Positions 32,071-40,725 of a stretch of DNA of 64,000 bases are shown here, piece by piece; the stretch's first letter is position 1, and the number at the start of each line of letters is the position of its first letter. The stretch is from positions 1-64,000 of the forward strand of contig JAJZQH010000013.1 in assembly GCA_021810905.1 (NCBI GenBank). The letters run 5' to 3'. Source of the stretch: a bacterium. Lineage in GTDB: Bacteria > UBA10199 > 2-02-FULL-44-16 > JAAZCA01. Position numbers and translations under genes: made by a program. The notes under the pieces were generated by a model. It searched no databases, was not told the DNA's origin, and saw only the letters and a program-made list of their open reading frames with translations.

Positions 32071-33257
32071 GGCATCGGCATGACCCTCACCCGCTCTCCG
32101 TCTTTGATCTCCTTCACTCCCGCGGGAACGATCATCAGCGCGCTCGCCTTGCTGAGCGCTATCAGATCTCCAGAGCCGTGATAATCCAGGAGCTCCACCG
32201 CATCGCCGCCTGCGGACTTCACCGGAAGGAACGCCTCCCTCTCGGCGCGCCGCCGCGAATATTCGCCCTTGAGCACGTACTCTTTGAGCTCATGCGTGAA
32301 ATCGACGCAGTTCATCTTCCAGAGCGCAGGGATGGCAAAGAGGGCGTACGAAACAAACACTGAAGCGGGATTTCCGGGAAACGCGAAGATCGGTGTTTTG
32401 CCTTTTGTTGCAAAGGTAAAGGGTTTGCCCGGCTGTATTGCTACCTGATCGAAATGGATCGTGCATCCGCATGACTGAAGCACCTCATCGACGAGATCAT
32501 AATCGCCCACCGATACGCCGCCCGATATCATGATTGCATCATTGCACGCCAGCAGCCGCTGAAATGCCTTCTTAAGTGAAGGGAAAGAATCGCCCGATAA
32601 AATTTCGGTCACCTCTTCCAGCCCCTGACGAGCCAGCAGCGCGCGCAACAGCGGTCCGTTGCTGTTATATATCTTTGCCGGCTTGAGCCTGGTCCCCAGC
32701 CTCTGCAGCTCGCTGCCAGTGATGAGCAGGCCGATTCGGGGCCTGCGAATGACCTTCGCCCTTGCGATGCCCACACAAGCCATGCCGGCCAGAACCACCG
32801 GAGTTATGACCTGCCCCGCTGCATAGAGCTTCGCCCCCCTCTTAACATCCTCACCCTTCCGGCAGATGTTCGTTCGCTCGTCCGCTACCCTGACGCCAAT
32901 GCGATCTGCGCAGATCGGTTCTACGTGCTCCTTCATGACTACCCTGCCGGCCTCCGGTGGGACCACAGCACCGGTCATGATCTTCACGGCCTGGCCGGAC
33001 TTGAGTCTCTTCCGAAAAATTTGCCCCGCCTGCACCTCGCCGATGACCGCAAATTCCGTACAATCGTCATCCCCGCGCACTGCGTATCCATCCATCGCGG
33101 ATTTGTCGAACGGGGGCATATCCATCGGCGCAACGATATCCTCCGCCAGGACTCTGCCAAGCGAGTTCACGGTGTTTACGCGTTCTTCGGGGAGCGGCCC
33201 GATCTTTTCATGGATCACGCGCAGCGCCTCAAAGCTCGTCAACATCTTCGATCCCAT
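32064..33257 (-). CDS. moeA: Molybdopterin molybdenumtransferase
   Basis: Inserts molybdate into adenylylated molybdopterin, the last step of basic Mo-cofactor synthesis. Features: PPFDKSAMDGYAV, the IMTGAVVPPEA segment, the GLLITGSEL and MISGGVSVGDYDLVDEVL motifs, and AIQPGKPFTFA with FPGNPAS. Length is 397 aa. I select ATG 33257 with AGAGG in front. It is convergent with the moaA-mogA operon and lies downstream of an OFA transporter on the same strand, separated by a long hairpin. Confidence 0.94.
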   Translation of the reverse strand: MGSKMLTSFEALRVIHEKIGPLPEERVNTVNSLGRVLAEDIVAPMDMPPFDKSAMDGYAVRGDDDCTEFAVIGEVQAGQIFRKRLKSGQAVKIMTGAVVPPEAGRVVMKEHVEPICADRIGVRVADERTNICRKGEDVKRGAKLYAAGQVITPVVLAGMACVGIARAKVIRRPRIGLLITGSELQRLGTRLKPAKIYNSNGPLLRALLARQGLEEVTEILSGDSFPSLKKAFQRLLACNDAIMISGGVSVGDYDLVDEVLQSCGCTIHFDQVAIQPGKPFTFATKGKTPIFAFPGNPASVFVSYALFAIPALWKMNCVDFTHELKEYVLKGEYSRRRAEREAFLPVKSAGGDAVELLDYHGSGDLIALSKASALMIVPAGVKEIKDGERVRVMPMPY

Positions 33258-33297
33258 AGCCACACCTCTTCTTTCCACCAACGATACGGCTGATAAA

Positions 33298-33335
33298 TTT
33301 ATGGGACGCAACAAAAGCATTGCGTCCCATAAATA
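33298..33335. terminator. Long perfect hairpin between the OFA transporter and moeA
   Basis: ATTTATGGGACGCAA pairs perfectly with its complement across a short loop: a 15-bp stem. Its T run is weak in the minus direction, so it may be an inefficient terminator or an RNA processing signal between the two minus-strand genes. Confidence 0.6.
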
Positions 33336-33379
33336 AAATTACGATTTTTCATCCTGCAACGATCAACTCATTGCGATAA

Positions 33380-34696
33380 TCATGCATCCGCAGGAACTTC
33401 AGCGACTTCTTCACAGACCGCTCCGCCGACATCGCCCGATATGGCGCAGACCGATTCATCCGCCGCGATATGAGCATGCGGATTCTTATAGAGCAGGTTA
33501 ACCAGGAAACCGGCGGCGAGCATGGCTCCGGAGACGTAGATGGCCATCTTGAAATTGCCAGACGTCGTCTTTATGTACTCCATGAGCATGGGGCCCACAA
33601 CGCCTGCCGCACCCCATGCCAGCAGTACCTTCCCGTAGATGCGGCCCATATGCTTGCATCCGAACGTCTCTGCGGCATAAGCGGGCATCGTCGCAAAGCC
33701 CCCGCCGTAACAGGCCAGAATGTAGCAAGCCAGCGCGGAGAACACCCACAGGTTGGTGACGTGCGGGATGATAAAGAATAACGGCACCTGCGTTCCGAGG
33801 ATGAGCATAAAGACGCCTTTACGCCCTAACTTGTCGGAAAGTGACGCCCAGAAAATGCGACCGCAGCCATTAAAGAGCGAACTGACGAATATGATCGTGC
33901 CGGCCAGCGCAGCAGCGACACCCACCTGATCCTGAGCCATCGGCGAGAGATTGCTGATCAGACCGATGCCCGCGGTCACGTTGATGAAGAGCACGACCCA
34001 GAGGATGTAGAACTGGCGCATGCCGAGGGCGGTCTTGATATCAAAGGACGCAATCGGCTTCTGCGTGTGAAGCTTCGATGTCACCGAAACCGCCGGGGCC
34101 CAATCTGCAGGCGGATTGTTGAGATACTGGGCCGCACCAAGCAGCAGGACCAGGAAACACGCGCCAAACAGATAGAAAGTATTGGCCAGGCCGAAGGACG
34201 GTATGAGCAGCGGCGCGATCTGGCCGACGATCGCCGCACCGAACCCGAACCCCATGACAGCAAGCCCGGTGACAAGGCCGCGCTTGTCTGGAAACCATCG
34301 CACCAGGACGGCGATCGGGGTGATATAACCCAGCCCGTTTCCGATGCCGCCGATCACGCCATAGCCAACCCAGAGGAGATACTTCGACCCCATGGCCGCG
34401 GCCAGACCAGTGAGCAACGTGCCGGCGCCAAACAGCAGGGCCGCAACCGTAGCTACTTTCCTGGCGCCTGCTTTGTCGACGAACTTGCCTCCGAATGCCG
34501 CCGCCAGACCGATGAAGAGAATGGCCAGCGTAAAGGTGAAACCTACGTCCATGATCGGCCAGCCGAAGGCATCGACGAACGGCTTCTTGAAGACGCTCCA
34601 GGCGTACACCGAACCGAGCACAACCTGCATAACTACGCCGGCCCCGGCGATGAGCCATCTGTTGTGAACCGCGCCGCCGCTTCGCACATCAGTCAT
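33380..34696 (-). CDS. Major-facilitator transporter, oxalate/formate antiporter (OFA) family
   Basis: Twelve-helix inner-membrane transporter of 438 aa. N-terminal GAGVVMQVVLGSVYAWSVFKKPF is the OFA signature (first helix and YAWSVF). VRWFPDKRGLVTGLAVMGFGFGA follows in helix 4-5, and LSDKLGRKGVF is the loop between helices 8 and 9. Substrate is likely a small carboxylate such as formate, oxalate, lactate or pyruvate; formate would suit the formate dehydrogenase in this window. GAGGAGG lies before the ATG. The C-terminal tail has three cysteines of unknown meaning. Confidence 0.9.
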   Translation of the reverse strand: MTDVRSGGAVHNRWLIAGAGVVMQVVLGSVYAWSVFKKPFVDAFGWPIMDVGFTFTLAILFIGLAAAFGGKFVDKAGARKVATVAALLFGAGTLLTGLAAAMGSKYLLWVGYGVIGGIGNGLGYITPIAVLVRWFPDKRGLVTGLAVMGFGFGAAIVGQIAPLLIPSFGLANTFYLFGACFLVLLLGAAQYLNNPPADWAPAVSVTSKLHTQKPIASFDIKTALGMRQFYILWVVLFINVTAGIGLISNLSPMAQDQVGVAAALAGTIIFVSSLFNGCGRIFWASLSDKLGRKGVFMLILGTQVPLFFIIPHVTNLWVFSALACYILACYGGGFATMPAYAAETFGCKHMGRIYGKVLLAWGAAGVVGPMLMEYIKTTSGNFKMAIYVSGAMLAAGFLVNLLYKNPHAHIAADESVCAISGDVGGAVCEEVAEVPADA

Positions 34697-35130
34697 AAGC
34701 GAATCCTCCTCTTTTCCTGTTTCAGTTATTGGAATGCGGCACCTTATGATTCAGGCGGCAGAAAATGTCGAGTGGAAATATTGAGCCCCATCGCATAATG
34801 AAAACTCCCAGCGGCAGTATCATCGGCAACATCTCCGATCACCCTCACCCTTCCCTCTCCCCTCAAGGGAGAGGGTGGTGGAAACCCCGCAGCAAGCTGC
34901 GGGGAATCACAAGATTGACATCGCCATGTACGATTTCTATAGTGCGCCCTCAAAATTTTGAACCTACGACACTCGGAGCCCTTCTTGCACGTGCACTCCG
35001 CGATATCAGGCAATAGCACGTTACAGGCGCATCGCACCGCCTTGACCAACCCTGCTCCGCATTAACGAGAGCTCCGGGCGCGTCCCGGCGGCGGGCGGTC
35101 GGCCCTCCGACAAGACGAAAAGGAAGGAAC
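34697..35130. other. Gene-free region upstream of yedE
   Basis: It contains repeat family 1 copy C (34818-34912) and about 215 bases of unique sequence before yedE, including small GC hairpins (CCGGGCGCGTCCCGG near 35072 and a GGGCGGTCGGCCC segment). An untranslated leader with regulatory structure is possible; I recognise no known riboswitch. Confidence 0.4.
34818..34912. repeat. Interspersed palindromic repeat, family 1, copy C
   Basis: Matches copy A nearly base for base from ATCGGCAACATCTCCGATCA through CCCCGCAGCAAGCTGCGGGG. The left-hand CGCGG hairpin of copies A and B is absent. It lies between divergently transcribed genes. Confidence 0.85.
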
Positions 35131-36294
35131 ATGAAGGTACTCAATTCACTTTTTTCTTCTGTACCTGGAATCATCCTGGCTGGCGCTGTCATCGGAATCC
35201 TCGCGGTATTTCTTCAATATTCGGGCAACCCTCCAAACATGGGCATCTGTGTGGCCTGCTTCACGCGCGACATCGCCGGCGCCATTGGCCTGCATCGCGT
35301 CGCGGCCGTGCAGTATCTGCGCCCGGAAATCGCGGGCCTCTTTCTCGGATCGATGCTGGCCGCATTGGCTGCGCGCGAATGGAAACCGCGCGGCGGCTCT
35401 GCGCCGCTGGTCCGTTTTGTGCTGGGCATGCTCGCCATGATCGGCGCCCTCGTCTTTCTCGGCTGCCCGTGGAGGGCCATGCTCCGTCTGGCGGGCGGAG
35501 ATCTCAACGCGATCATTGGCATCGTGGGCCTTGCCGCAGGCGTAGTGATCGGATCCATGTATCTCAAGAACGGTTTTCACCTGGGGCGCAGCTATGCCAT
35601 GCCGCGGGCGGCCGGCCTCATACTCCCCGGCGCAATGCTTATGCTGCTCGGCCTGCTCTTCATGAAGACGTCATTCGGCGAAGGCCAGGCGATCTTCACG
35701 ACGGCCGAGGGCAAAGGTCCGGGCGGACTGCGCGCATTGCCCCTCATGAGCCTGGGCATTGCGATGGCGATCGGCGCGCTCGCGCAGAGGACGCGCTTCT
35801 GCACCGTCGGGGCGATCCGGGACGCCGTGCTCATCCGCAATTTCCGTCTCGCTATCGGCGTGATCGCGCTCATCCTGGCCGCATTCGCGGTAAATCTCTA
35901 CCTCGGTACGGTCAACGCGGGATGGGCCGGCCAACCGATCGCGCATTCGAATGCTACGTGGAATTTTCTCGGGATGGCGCTGGCTGGAATGGCGTTCGTG
36001 ATGGCGGGTGGATGCCCGGGCCGGCAGCTCTTTCTTGCTGGAGAAGGCGACGCAGATGCGGCGATCTTCTGGTTCGGAATGCTCGCGGGCGCAGCCATAT
36101 CTCACAACTGGATGTTGGCGAGCGTACCCGACGTCGTGAGCGCTGACGCGATAACGATGGGCGGACCAGGGATATACGGCAAGATCGCCGTAATAGCAGG
36201 CATCGTATTCTGCGCCGCGCTGGGGTCGTTCGCAAGAATCCCGCTCTACCGTGATGCGCCGGCCGCGACGTGCGGATCAAGGAACGCCGCATGA
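35131..36294 (+). CDS. yedE: Selenium-metabolism membrane protein, YedE-type transporter
   Basis: Inner-membrane protein of the YeeE/YedE (DUF395) group found with selenium genes; thought to import selenium compounds. About ten hydrophobic segments in two homologous halves. Conserved small motifs: GNPPNMGICVACFTRDIAGAIG, FLGCPWRAMLRLAGGD, QRTRFCTVGAIRD and MAGGCPGRQLFLAGEGDAD, whose cysteines are those implicated in chalcogen handling. AAAGGAAGG precedes the ATG. It starts the yedE-DUF3343-desulfurase-selD cluster; its stop overlaps the next gene's start (ATGA). Confidence 0.93.
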   Translation: MKVLNSLFSSVPGIILAGAVIGILAVFLQYSGNPPNMGICVACFTRDIAGAIGLHRVAAVQYLRPEIAGLFLGSMLAALAAREWKPRGGSAPLVRFVLGMLAMIGALVFLGCPWRAMLRLAGGDLNAIIGIVGLAAGVVIGSMYLKNGFHLGRSYAMPRAAGLILPGAMLMLLGLLFMKTSFGEGQAIFTTAEGKGPGGLRALPLMSLGIAMAIGALAQRTRFCTVGAIRDAVLIRNFRLAIGVIALILAAFAVNLYLGTVNAGWAGQPIAHSNATWNFLGMALAGMAFVMAGGCPGRQLFLAGEGDADAAIFWFGMLAGAAISHNWMLASVPDVVSADAITMGGPGIYGKIAVIAGIVFCAALGSFARIPLYRDAPAATCGSRNAA

Positions 36295-36518
36295 AGACGA
36301 CGAGCGAGGGCTTTGTCCTCTTTCATTCTATGCACGCGGCATTCGTACTGGAGAAGGCGCTCAAGTCTTCCGGCGTCGCTGCGGAACTGGTGCCGACTCC
36401 GCGTCACCTATCCAGCGATTGCGGAACCGCGCTGAAATTTCACACTGCAGACCGTGACGGAGTGGAATCAGCCATCTCCGAAACGAATCTGGAGGTCGTC
36501 GGCATATTCGAAGAATGA
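36291..36518 (+). CDS. Putative Se/S carrier protein, DUF3343 (75 aa)
   Basis: Small cytoplasmic protein of the DUF3343 family. GFVLFHSMHAAFVLEKALKS, then LVPTPRHLSSDCGTALKF, gives the conserved cysteine expected to carry selenium or sulfur as a persulfide/selenide. AAGGAACGCCGC precedes the ATG at 36291, which overlaps the yedE stop. It probably passes selenium from the transporter or the adjacent lyase toward SelD. Family identification is firm; the carrier role is inferred from context. Confidence 0.9.
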   Translation: MKTTSEGFVLFHSMHAAFVLEKALKSSGVAAELVPTPRHLSSDCGTALKFHTADRDGVESAISETNLEVVGIFEE

Positions 36519-36555
36519 ATGACCGATGACCGAATTGAATATTGGGGTTTTAACT

Positions 36556-37713
36556 ATGATCTATCTCGATCACGCGGCCACGAGCTGGCCCAAACCCGTA
36601 GAGGTATGCGAGGCGATGGTGCGCGCGCTCACGGAGCTGACCGCCAATGCGGGCCGCGGCGGACACCGCGCGTCCGTGGCGTCGGCGAGGATGGTCTTTG
36701 AAACGCGCTCCATGCTGGCGGAACTTTTTGGAATGCAGCGATCCGATCACGTGATCTTCACGCGGTCGTGCACTGAGGGCCTCAACCTCGTCATCAAGGG
36801 ATTTCTCAAGCCTGGAGACCGCGTGCTCGTCTCGCCGCTCGAGCACAACTCGGTGATGCGGCCGCTCTCTCGACTCGCGAGCGAGCGAGGAATCGGCTTT
36901 GAGACGCTGCCTGCAGATCCATTCGGCAGGGTCGATCCCAAAGCAACGGCGAAGTTGATTGACGGCAAAAAGTTCGCGCTCGCGATCGTGGCCCATGCAT
37001 CCAATGCGAACGGCGCGGTCCAGGATATAGCGGGCATTCGCGGGGCTCTGCGCGATATCCCGCTGCTAGTGGATGCAGCGCAGAGCGCGGGAGTGCTGCC
37101 GATCGACGTCCACGCGATGGGCATCGATTTTCTCTCCTGCTCTGCGCATAAGGGGCTCTTGGGACCGACCGGCGTTGGCATCTGCTGCCTCTCGGAGCGC
37201 TTTGACATCCCGCCGCTTCTGGACGGCGGCACCGGCAGCGATTCGGATTCATTCGATCAACCGACTGCATTGCCGGACCGGTACGAAGCCGGCACACTCA
37301 ATCTCCACGGCATCGCAGGCCTGCATGCCGCGCTGGCGGGACTTACGGGGCGCGGCCTGGTGGGAGGCCACAAACAGCAACTCGCAAAACAACTCATCGG
37401 CGGCATCAAGGATGCAGCCGGTATAAAAATTCTTTCACCCTCGGACGGCACCGCGCTCAGCTGTGCGTTCACCATCGATGGAATGCAGCCTGACAAGATC
37501 GCAGTGCAGCTCCAGGAGGATTTCGGAATCCTCTGCAGGCCTGGACTTCAGTGCGCGCCCGCCGCGCACAGGCATTTTGGCACCCTCCCCGCAGGAAGCG
37601 TGCGCCTCTCGCCCGGATGGGGAACGACTGATGATGAGCTAGAGAAAGCGATAACGGCGGTGCAGGAAATCTGTTCAAAGCCGAAAGCTCAAAGCTCAAA
37701 GGTTACTGCTTAA
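36556..37713 (+). CDS. Cysteine desulfurase / selenocysteine lyase family protein
   Basis: PLP-dependent class V aminotransferase, 385 aa. Starts MIYLDHAATSWPKP, as in the family. It has TRSCTEGLNLVI, VDAAQSAGVLPIDV, the PLP lysine in SCSAHKGLLGPTG, and the catalytic cysteine in CRPGLQCAPAAHRHFGT. Genes of this subgroup accompany yedE and selD and are expected to deliver selenium or sulfur. A longer start at 36526 is possible; I prefer 36556 by family alignment and the GGGG upstream. It is followed 18 bases later by selD. Confidence 0.92.
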   Translation: MIYLDHAATSWPKPVEVCEAMVRALTELTANAGRGGHRASVASARMVFETRSMLAELFGMQRSDHVIFTRSCTEGLNLVIKGFLKPGDRVLVSPLEHNSVMRPLSRLASERGIGFETLPADPFGRVDPKATAKLIDGKKFALAIVAHASNANGAVQDIAGIRGALRDIPLLVDAAQSAGVLPIDVHAMGIDFLSCSAHKGLLGPTGVGICCLSERFDIPPLLDGGTGSDSDSFDQPTALPDRYEAGTLNLHGIAGLHAALAGLTGRGLVGGHKQQLAKQLIGGIKDAAGIKILSPSDGTALSCAFTIDGMQPDKIAVQLQEDFGILCRPGLQCAPAAHRHFGTLPAGSVRLSPGWGTTDDELEKAITAVQEICSKPKAQSSKVTA

Positions 37714-37731
37714 CAGCAGGAGGAACTCCAC

Positions 37732-38772
37732 ATGTCCGAACAACCGATTCGACTCACACAGATGGTGGCGGCCGGAGGCTGCGCCGCAAAGATGGGGCCC
37801 GGCGATCTCAAAAAGGTCGTGGCGAAACTGGCGCCATGCGTGGACCCGCGCCTGCTCGTGGGTCCCGAGACGCTGGATGACGCTGCAGTGGTCAAACTAT
37901 CGGACGATCTCGCCATCTGCTTCACCACGGACTTCATCACGCCGCTCGTGGACGACCCGCGCGACTGGGGCAGGATCGCCGCCACGAACGCAATCTCGGA
38001 CGTCTATGCGATGGGGGGAACGCCGCTTTTGGCGCTCAACCTCGTCTGCTGGTCGAACTGCCTTCCTTCCGAGATGCTGTCGGAGGTGCTGGCGGGCGGG
38101 GCATTTGCCGCGGCTGCCGCGGGCTGCATGGTAGGAGGCGGCCACTCCATCCACGACAAGGAGCCGAAATACGGCATGGCGGTGATCGGCACCGTGCATC
38201 CGGATCGCATATTGTGCAATCGCGGGGCGAGGCCTGGCGATATCATCTATCTCTCCAAGCCCCTGGGAACTGGAATCATCTGCACGGCGCTCAAATCCGG
38301 TGACGCGACGGAAGAAGAGCGCGCTGCCGCGGTGAACGCGATGACCACGCTCAATCGCGCAGCGAGCGAGGCAGCGATCGAAGCCGGCGCGCACGCGCTC
38401 ACGGACGTGACCGGCTTCAGCCTCATGGGACATCTCTGCGGGATGCTGGGAGACGACAACTCGCTTGGCGCCTCAATCTCCTGCGGCTCGCTGCCCCTCC
38501 TCCCGGGAGTACTGCGCCACATCAGGGAGGAGACGATTCCCGGCGGCGCGTTCCGAAATCGCGATACCTATGGATCGCGCGTAGATATTGCATCCGGCGT
38601 GGATGAGGGGTATGGCATCGCGATCTTCGATCCGCAGACCTCGGGCGGGCTCATGGCGGCGATAGCGCCGGAGATGGCGAAACGATTTGAGGATAAGGCT
38701 AAAGATCGCGGGGTACGCGTTTCCAGGATCGGCGAATTCAATGAAAGCGGAAGAATCACGATCACTCCATAG
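37732..38772 (+). CDS. selD: Selenide, water dikinase (selenophosphate synthetase)
   Basis: Makes selenophosphate from selenide and ATP, the Se donor for SelA. Active-site loop GGCAAKMGP has cysteine, not selenocysteine. AIR-synthase fold segments: TLDDAAVVKLSDD, FTTDFITPLVDDPRDWGRIAATNAISDVYAMGG, VGGGHSIHDKEPKYG, DVTGFSLMGHL and DPQTSGGL. Length 346 aa is normal. AGGAGG precedes the ATG. It sits in the selenium operon downstream of the desulfurase. Confidence 0.96.
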   Translation: MSEQPIRLTQMVAAGGCAAKMGPGDLKKVVAKLAPCVDPRLLVGPETLDDAAVVKLSDDLAICFTTDFITPLVDDPRDWGRIAATNAISDVYAMGGTPLLALNLVCWSNCLPSEMLSEVLAGGAFAAAAAGCMVGGGHSIHDKEPKYGMAVIGTVHPDRILCNRGARPGDIIYLSKPLGTGIICTALKSGDATEEERAAAVNAMTTLNRAASEAAIEAGAHALTDVTGFSLMGHLCGMLGDDNSLGASISCGSLPLLPGVLRHIREETIPGGAFRNRDTYGSRVDIASGVDEGYGIAIFDPQTSGGLMAAIAPEMAKRFEDKAKDRGVRVSRIGEFNESGRITITP

Positions 38773-38779
38773 GGTATGT

Positions 38780-39985
38780 ATGTCAATTACTGATGCCATC
38801 GCAAACGACCGGACGTTATTGAGAAGGCTCGTGCCTTCTGCCCTGAAATTTGCCCGCCTCAATCGCCACGAGATCGCGGGGTCGCTCGGTGACATGGGGA
38901 CGTTCCTGCCGCTGCTCGTAGGCATGGCAGCAACGAACGGGCTCAACTTTGCGACCGCACTCTTCTTCGCGGGTTTCTTCAACATCGCCACCGGGCTAAC
39001 CTTTTCCATCCCCATGGCCGTGCAGCCGATGAAGGCCATCGCCGCGATCGCCATCACCGAAGGGCTTTCGGTCAATGAGATAGTCGCGGCGGGTGTCACG
39101 GTGAGCGCGGTGATCCTGTTTCTCGGGCTAACTGGACTCATCGGGTGGCTCAACAGGGCGATACCAAAGAGTGTGGTTCGAGGCGTGCAGCTGGCGCTGG
39201 GGCTCTCGCTTCTCATGAAAGGCCTTCAGATGGTGGCAAGCGCTGGCGTCTTCTTCGGCCCGGACAGCTACTTCGTTGGCGCGATGGCCGCGCTTGTCGT
39301 GCTGGGCCTTTTTTTCTCCAACCGCGTTCCAGCGGCGCTCGTGCTCTTCGCCGCCGGCATCGTTCTCGCCATCGTGAAAAACCCACTGGTGTTCGATTCG
39401 CTCGGCGTCGGCCTCTCCCTTCCGGGCTGGGCGCCGCCCGCATGGAACGACTTCATCGCCGCGTTTCCAAAGGCAGTGCTGCCGCAGATACCGCTCACCA
39501 CGTTGAATTCAGTGATAGCGGTCTGCGCGCTGTCTGCCGACCTCTTTCCCGGCAGGGAGGCCTCACCGCGCAGGGTCTCCGTCTCAGTGGGGCTTATGAA
39601 CCTGATAGCGGCGTGGTTCGGGGGGATGCCCATGTGCCACGGCGCCGGAGGGCTTGCAGGTCAGTATCGCTTCGGCGCGCGCACGAACGGCTCGATACTC
39701 TTTCTGGGCGCCGCGAAGATCATAATCGCCATCGTGTTCGGAGCGTCGCTCATGTCGCTGTGCAAGGCGTTTCCAGCGAGCGTGCTGGGCGTCATGCTCG
39801 CATTCAGCGGCATGGAGCTCGCACTCGTCACTCGAGATCAGACGGAGAGGCCGGCCGCGCTCATCATGCTTCTCACCGCAGGAACATGCCTCGCCCTCAA
39901 CAACATCGCCGTGGGATTTTTGCTGGGATTCGCGCTCGCCCTGCTACTCAGGCTGAAACCATTTCGCGCGGCGACCAATGCCTGA
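38780..39985 (+). CDS. MOT1-type molybdate/tungstate transporter
   Basis: Inner-membrane protein with 10-12 hydrophobic segments in two halves that carry the MOT1 repeats. First half: EIAGSLGDMGTFLPLLVGM and PMAVQPMKAIAAIAI. Second half: PLTTLNSVIAVCALSADLFP, then GGMPMCHGAGGLAGQYRFGARTNGS. MOT1 proteins take up molybdate with high affinity. It follows selD by 7 bases, so selenium and molybdenum supply for the same enzyme (FdhA) are encoded together. ATG 38780 is preceded by AGGG. 401 aa. Confidence 0.92.
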   Translation: MSITDAIANDRTLLRRLVPSALKFARLNRHEIAGSLGDMGTFLPLLVGMAATNGLNFATALFFAGFFNIATGLTFSIPMAVQPMKAIAAIAITEGLSVNEIVAAGVTVSAVILFLGLTGLIGWLNRAIPKSVVRGVQLALGLSLLMKGLQMVASAGVFFGPDSYFVGAMAALVVLGLFFSNRVPAALVLFAAGIVLAIVKNPLVFDSLGVGLSLPGWAPPAWNDFIAAFPKAVLPQIPLTTLNSVIAVCALSADLFPGREASPRRVSVSVGLMNLIAAWFGGMPMCHGAGGLAGQYRFGARTNGSILFLGAAKIIIAIVFGASLMSLCKAFPASVLGVMLAFSGMELALVTRDQTERPAALIMLLTAGTCLALNNIAVGFLLGFALALLLRLKPFRAATNA

Positions 39986-40055
39986 GCACGCGGATACAAC
40001 CCATGACGGAGCGAACTCTTTTCCTCGGCGCGTGCCTGTCACATGAATTGCTGCG

Positions 40056-40316
40056 TTATGTCCTATACACTTCCCTGCGATGTGCTACGCGGATAATCTC
40101 GATTTGAACGAACTTCTGCCTGATAAAATAGATGACACGATAATCGCCGACGCGATACGACCAGTAATCGCTAAGTTCTCCCTTTAAGCATTTGCCGAGA
40201 TGTGGATCCGTGGCAAGCTTTGCAATCGCCTGCGCCACACGAATGCGTACGACCTTTGTTAGCTGTATGAATTGCTTCTCTGCAATCGGCGCAAATATAA
40301 TTCGATATCTAGCCAT
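40056..40316 (-). CDS. RelE/ParE-type toxin (86 aa)
   Basis: Small basic toxin fold: RYRIIFAPIAEKQFIQLTKVVRIRVAQAIAKLATDP, then GELSDYWSYRVGDYRVIYFI with the catalytic-face arginines and tyrosine, and a final RVAHRREVYR. This matches RelE-type mRNA endonucleases. The ATG at 40316 overlaps the last 8 bases of the antitoxin gene. It is an isolated toxin-antitoxin module inserted between the molybdate transporter and mob genes. Confidence 0.9.
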   Translation of the reverse strand: MARYRIIFAPIAEKQFIQLTKVVRIRVAQAIAKLATDPHLGKCLKGELSDYWSYRVGDYRVIYFIRQKFVQIEIIRVAHRREVYRT

Positions 40317-40575
40317 GGAGCTTCTCAAGTATCTTTTCGAACGGAATACCCTTCCCTGCATCCAGTTCCCGTCTGGCCTTTTTGATCTCCGCCACGGCAT
40401 CTTTGCTGTTCATGAGCTCAAGGGTCTCGATCCAGCCCTCATAGTCATCGACAGACATGAGCACTGCCTTGGGTTCGCCGTTTCGGGTAATGAGATAGCG
40501 TTCAAAAGATTCGTCAGAATCGCGTATAAGTTCGAGAAGGCGTTTCTTTGCCTCCGTCGTCGTGATGGATTTCAT
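40309..40575 (-). CDS. Phd/YefM-type antitoxin (88 aa)
   Basis: N-terminal DNA-binding Phd/YefM fold (SITTTEAKKRLLELIRDSDESFERYLITRNGEPKAVLMSVDDYEGWIETLE), C-terminal toxin-binding tail. GGAGGCCTT precedes the ATG at 40575. The first gene of the pair; the palindrome just upstream (40588-40607) is the likely autoregulatory operator. Confidence 0.92.
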   Translation of the reverse strand: MKSITTTEAKKRLLELIRDSDESFERYLITRNGEPKAVLMSVDDYEGWIETLELMNSKDAVAEIKKARRELDAGKGIPFEKILEKLHG

Positions 40576-40587
40576 AAGGCCTCCTTT

Positions 40588-40607
40588 TATGACCATGTAT
40601 AGTCATA
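40588..40607. promoter_or_regulatory. Operator palindrome of the Phd/RelE pair
   Basis: TATGAC and GTCATA arms around 8 bases, lying 13 bases before the antitoxin start; Phd-type antitoxins repress through such palindromes. Confidence 0.6.
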
Positions 40608-40725
40608 ATTATAACCATTAACGCAAAAACCGTCAACACTTGATTCTCTCGCCCGTATATCGCATTGCAACACCGCGGTAGCGAGGCACTAATACGTTGA
40701 GGTCTTGATAAAACAGGATCTTCCG

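Noticed and set aside
11531-34912. CRISPR array from the similar repeats at 11531, 22503 and 34818
   Set aside because: Copies are kilobases apart, are palindromic extragenic elements, and there are no spacers or cas genes.
34915-35130. Molybdenum-cofactor or selenium riboswitch before yedE
   Set aside because: Some GC hairpins exist but I could not match any known riboswitch core.
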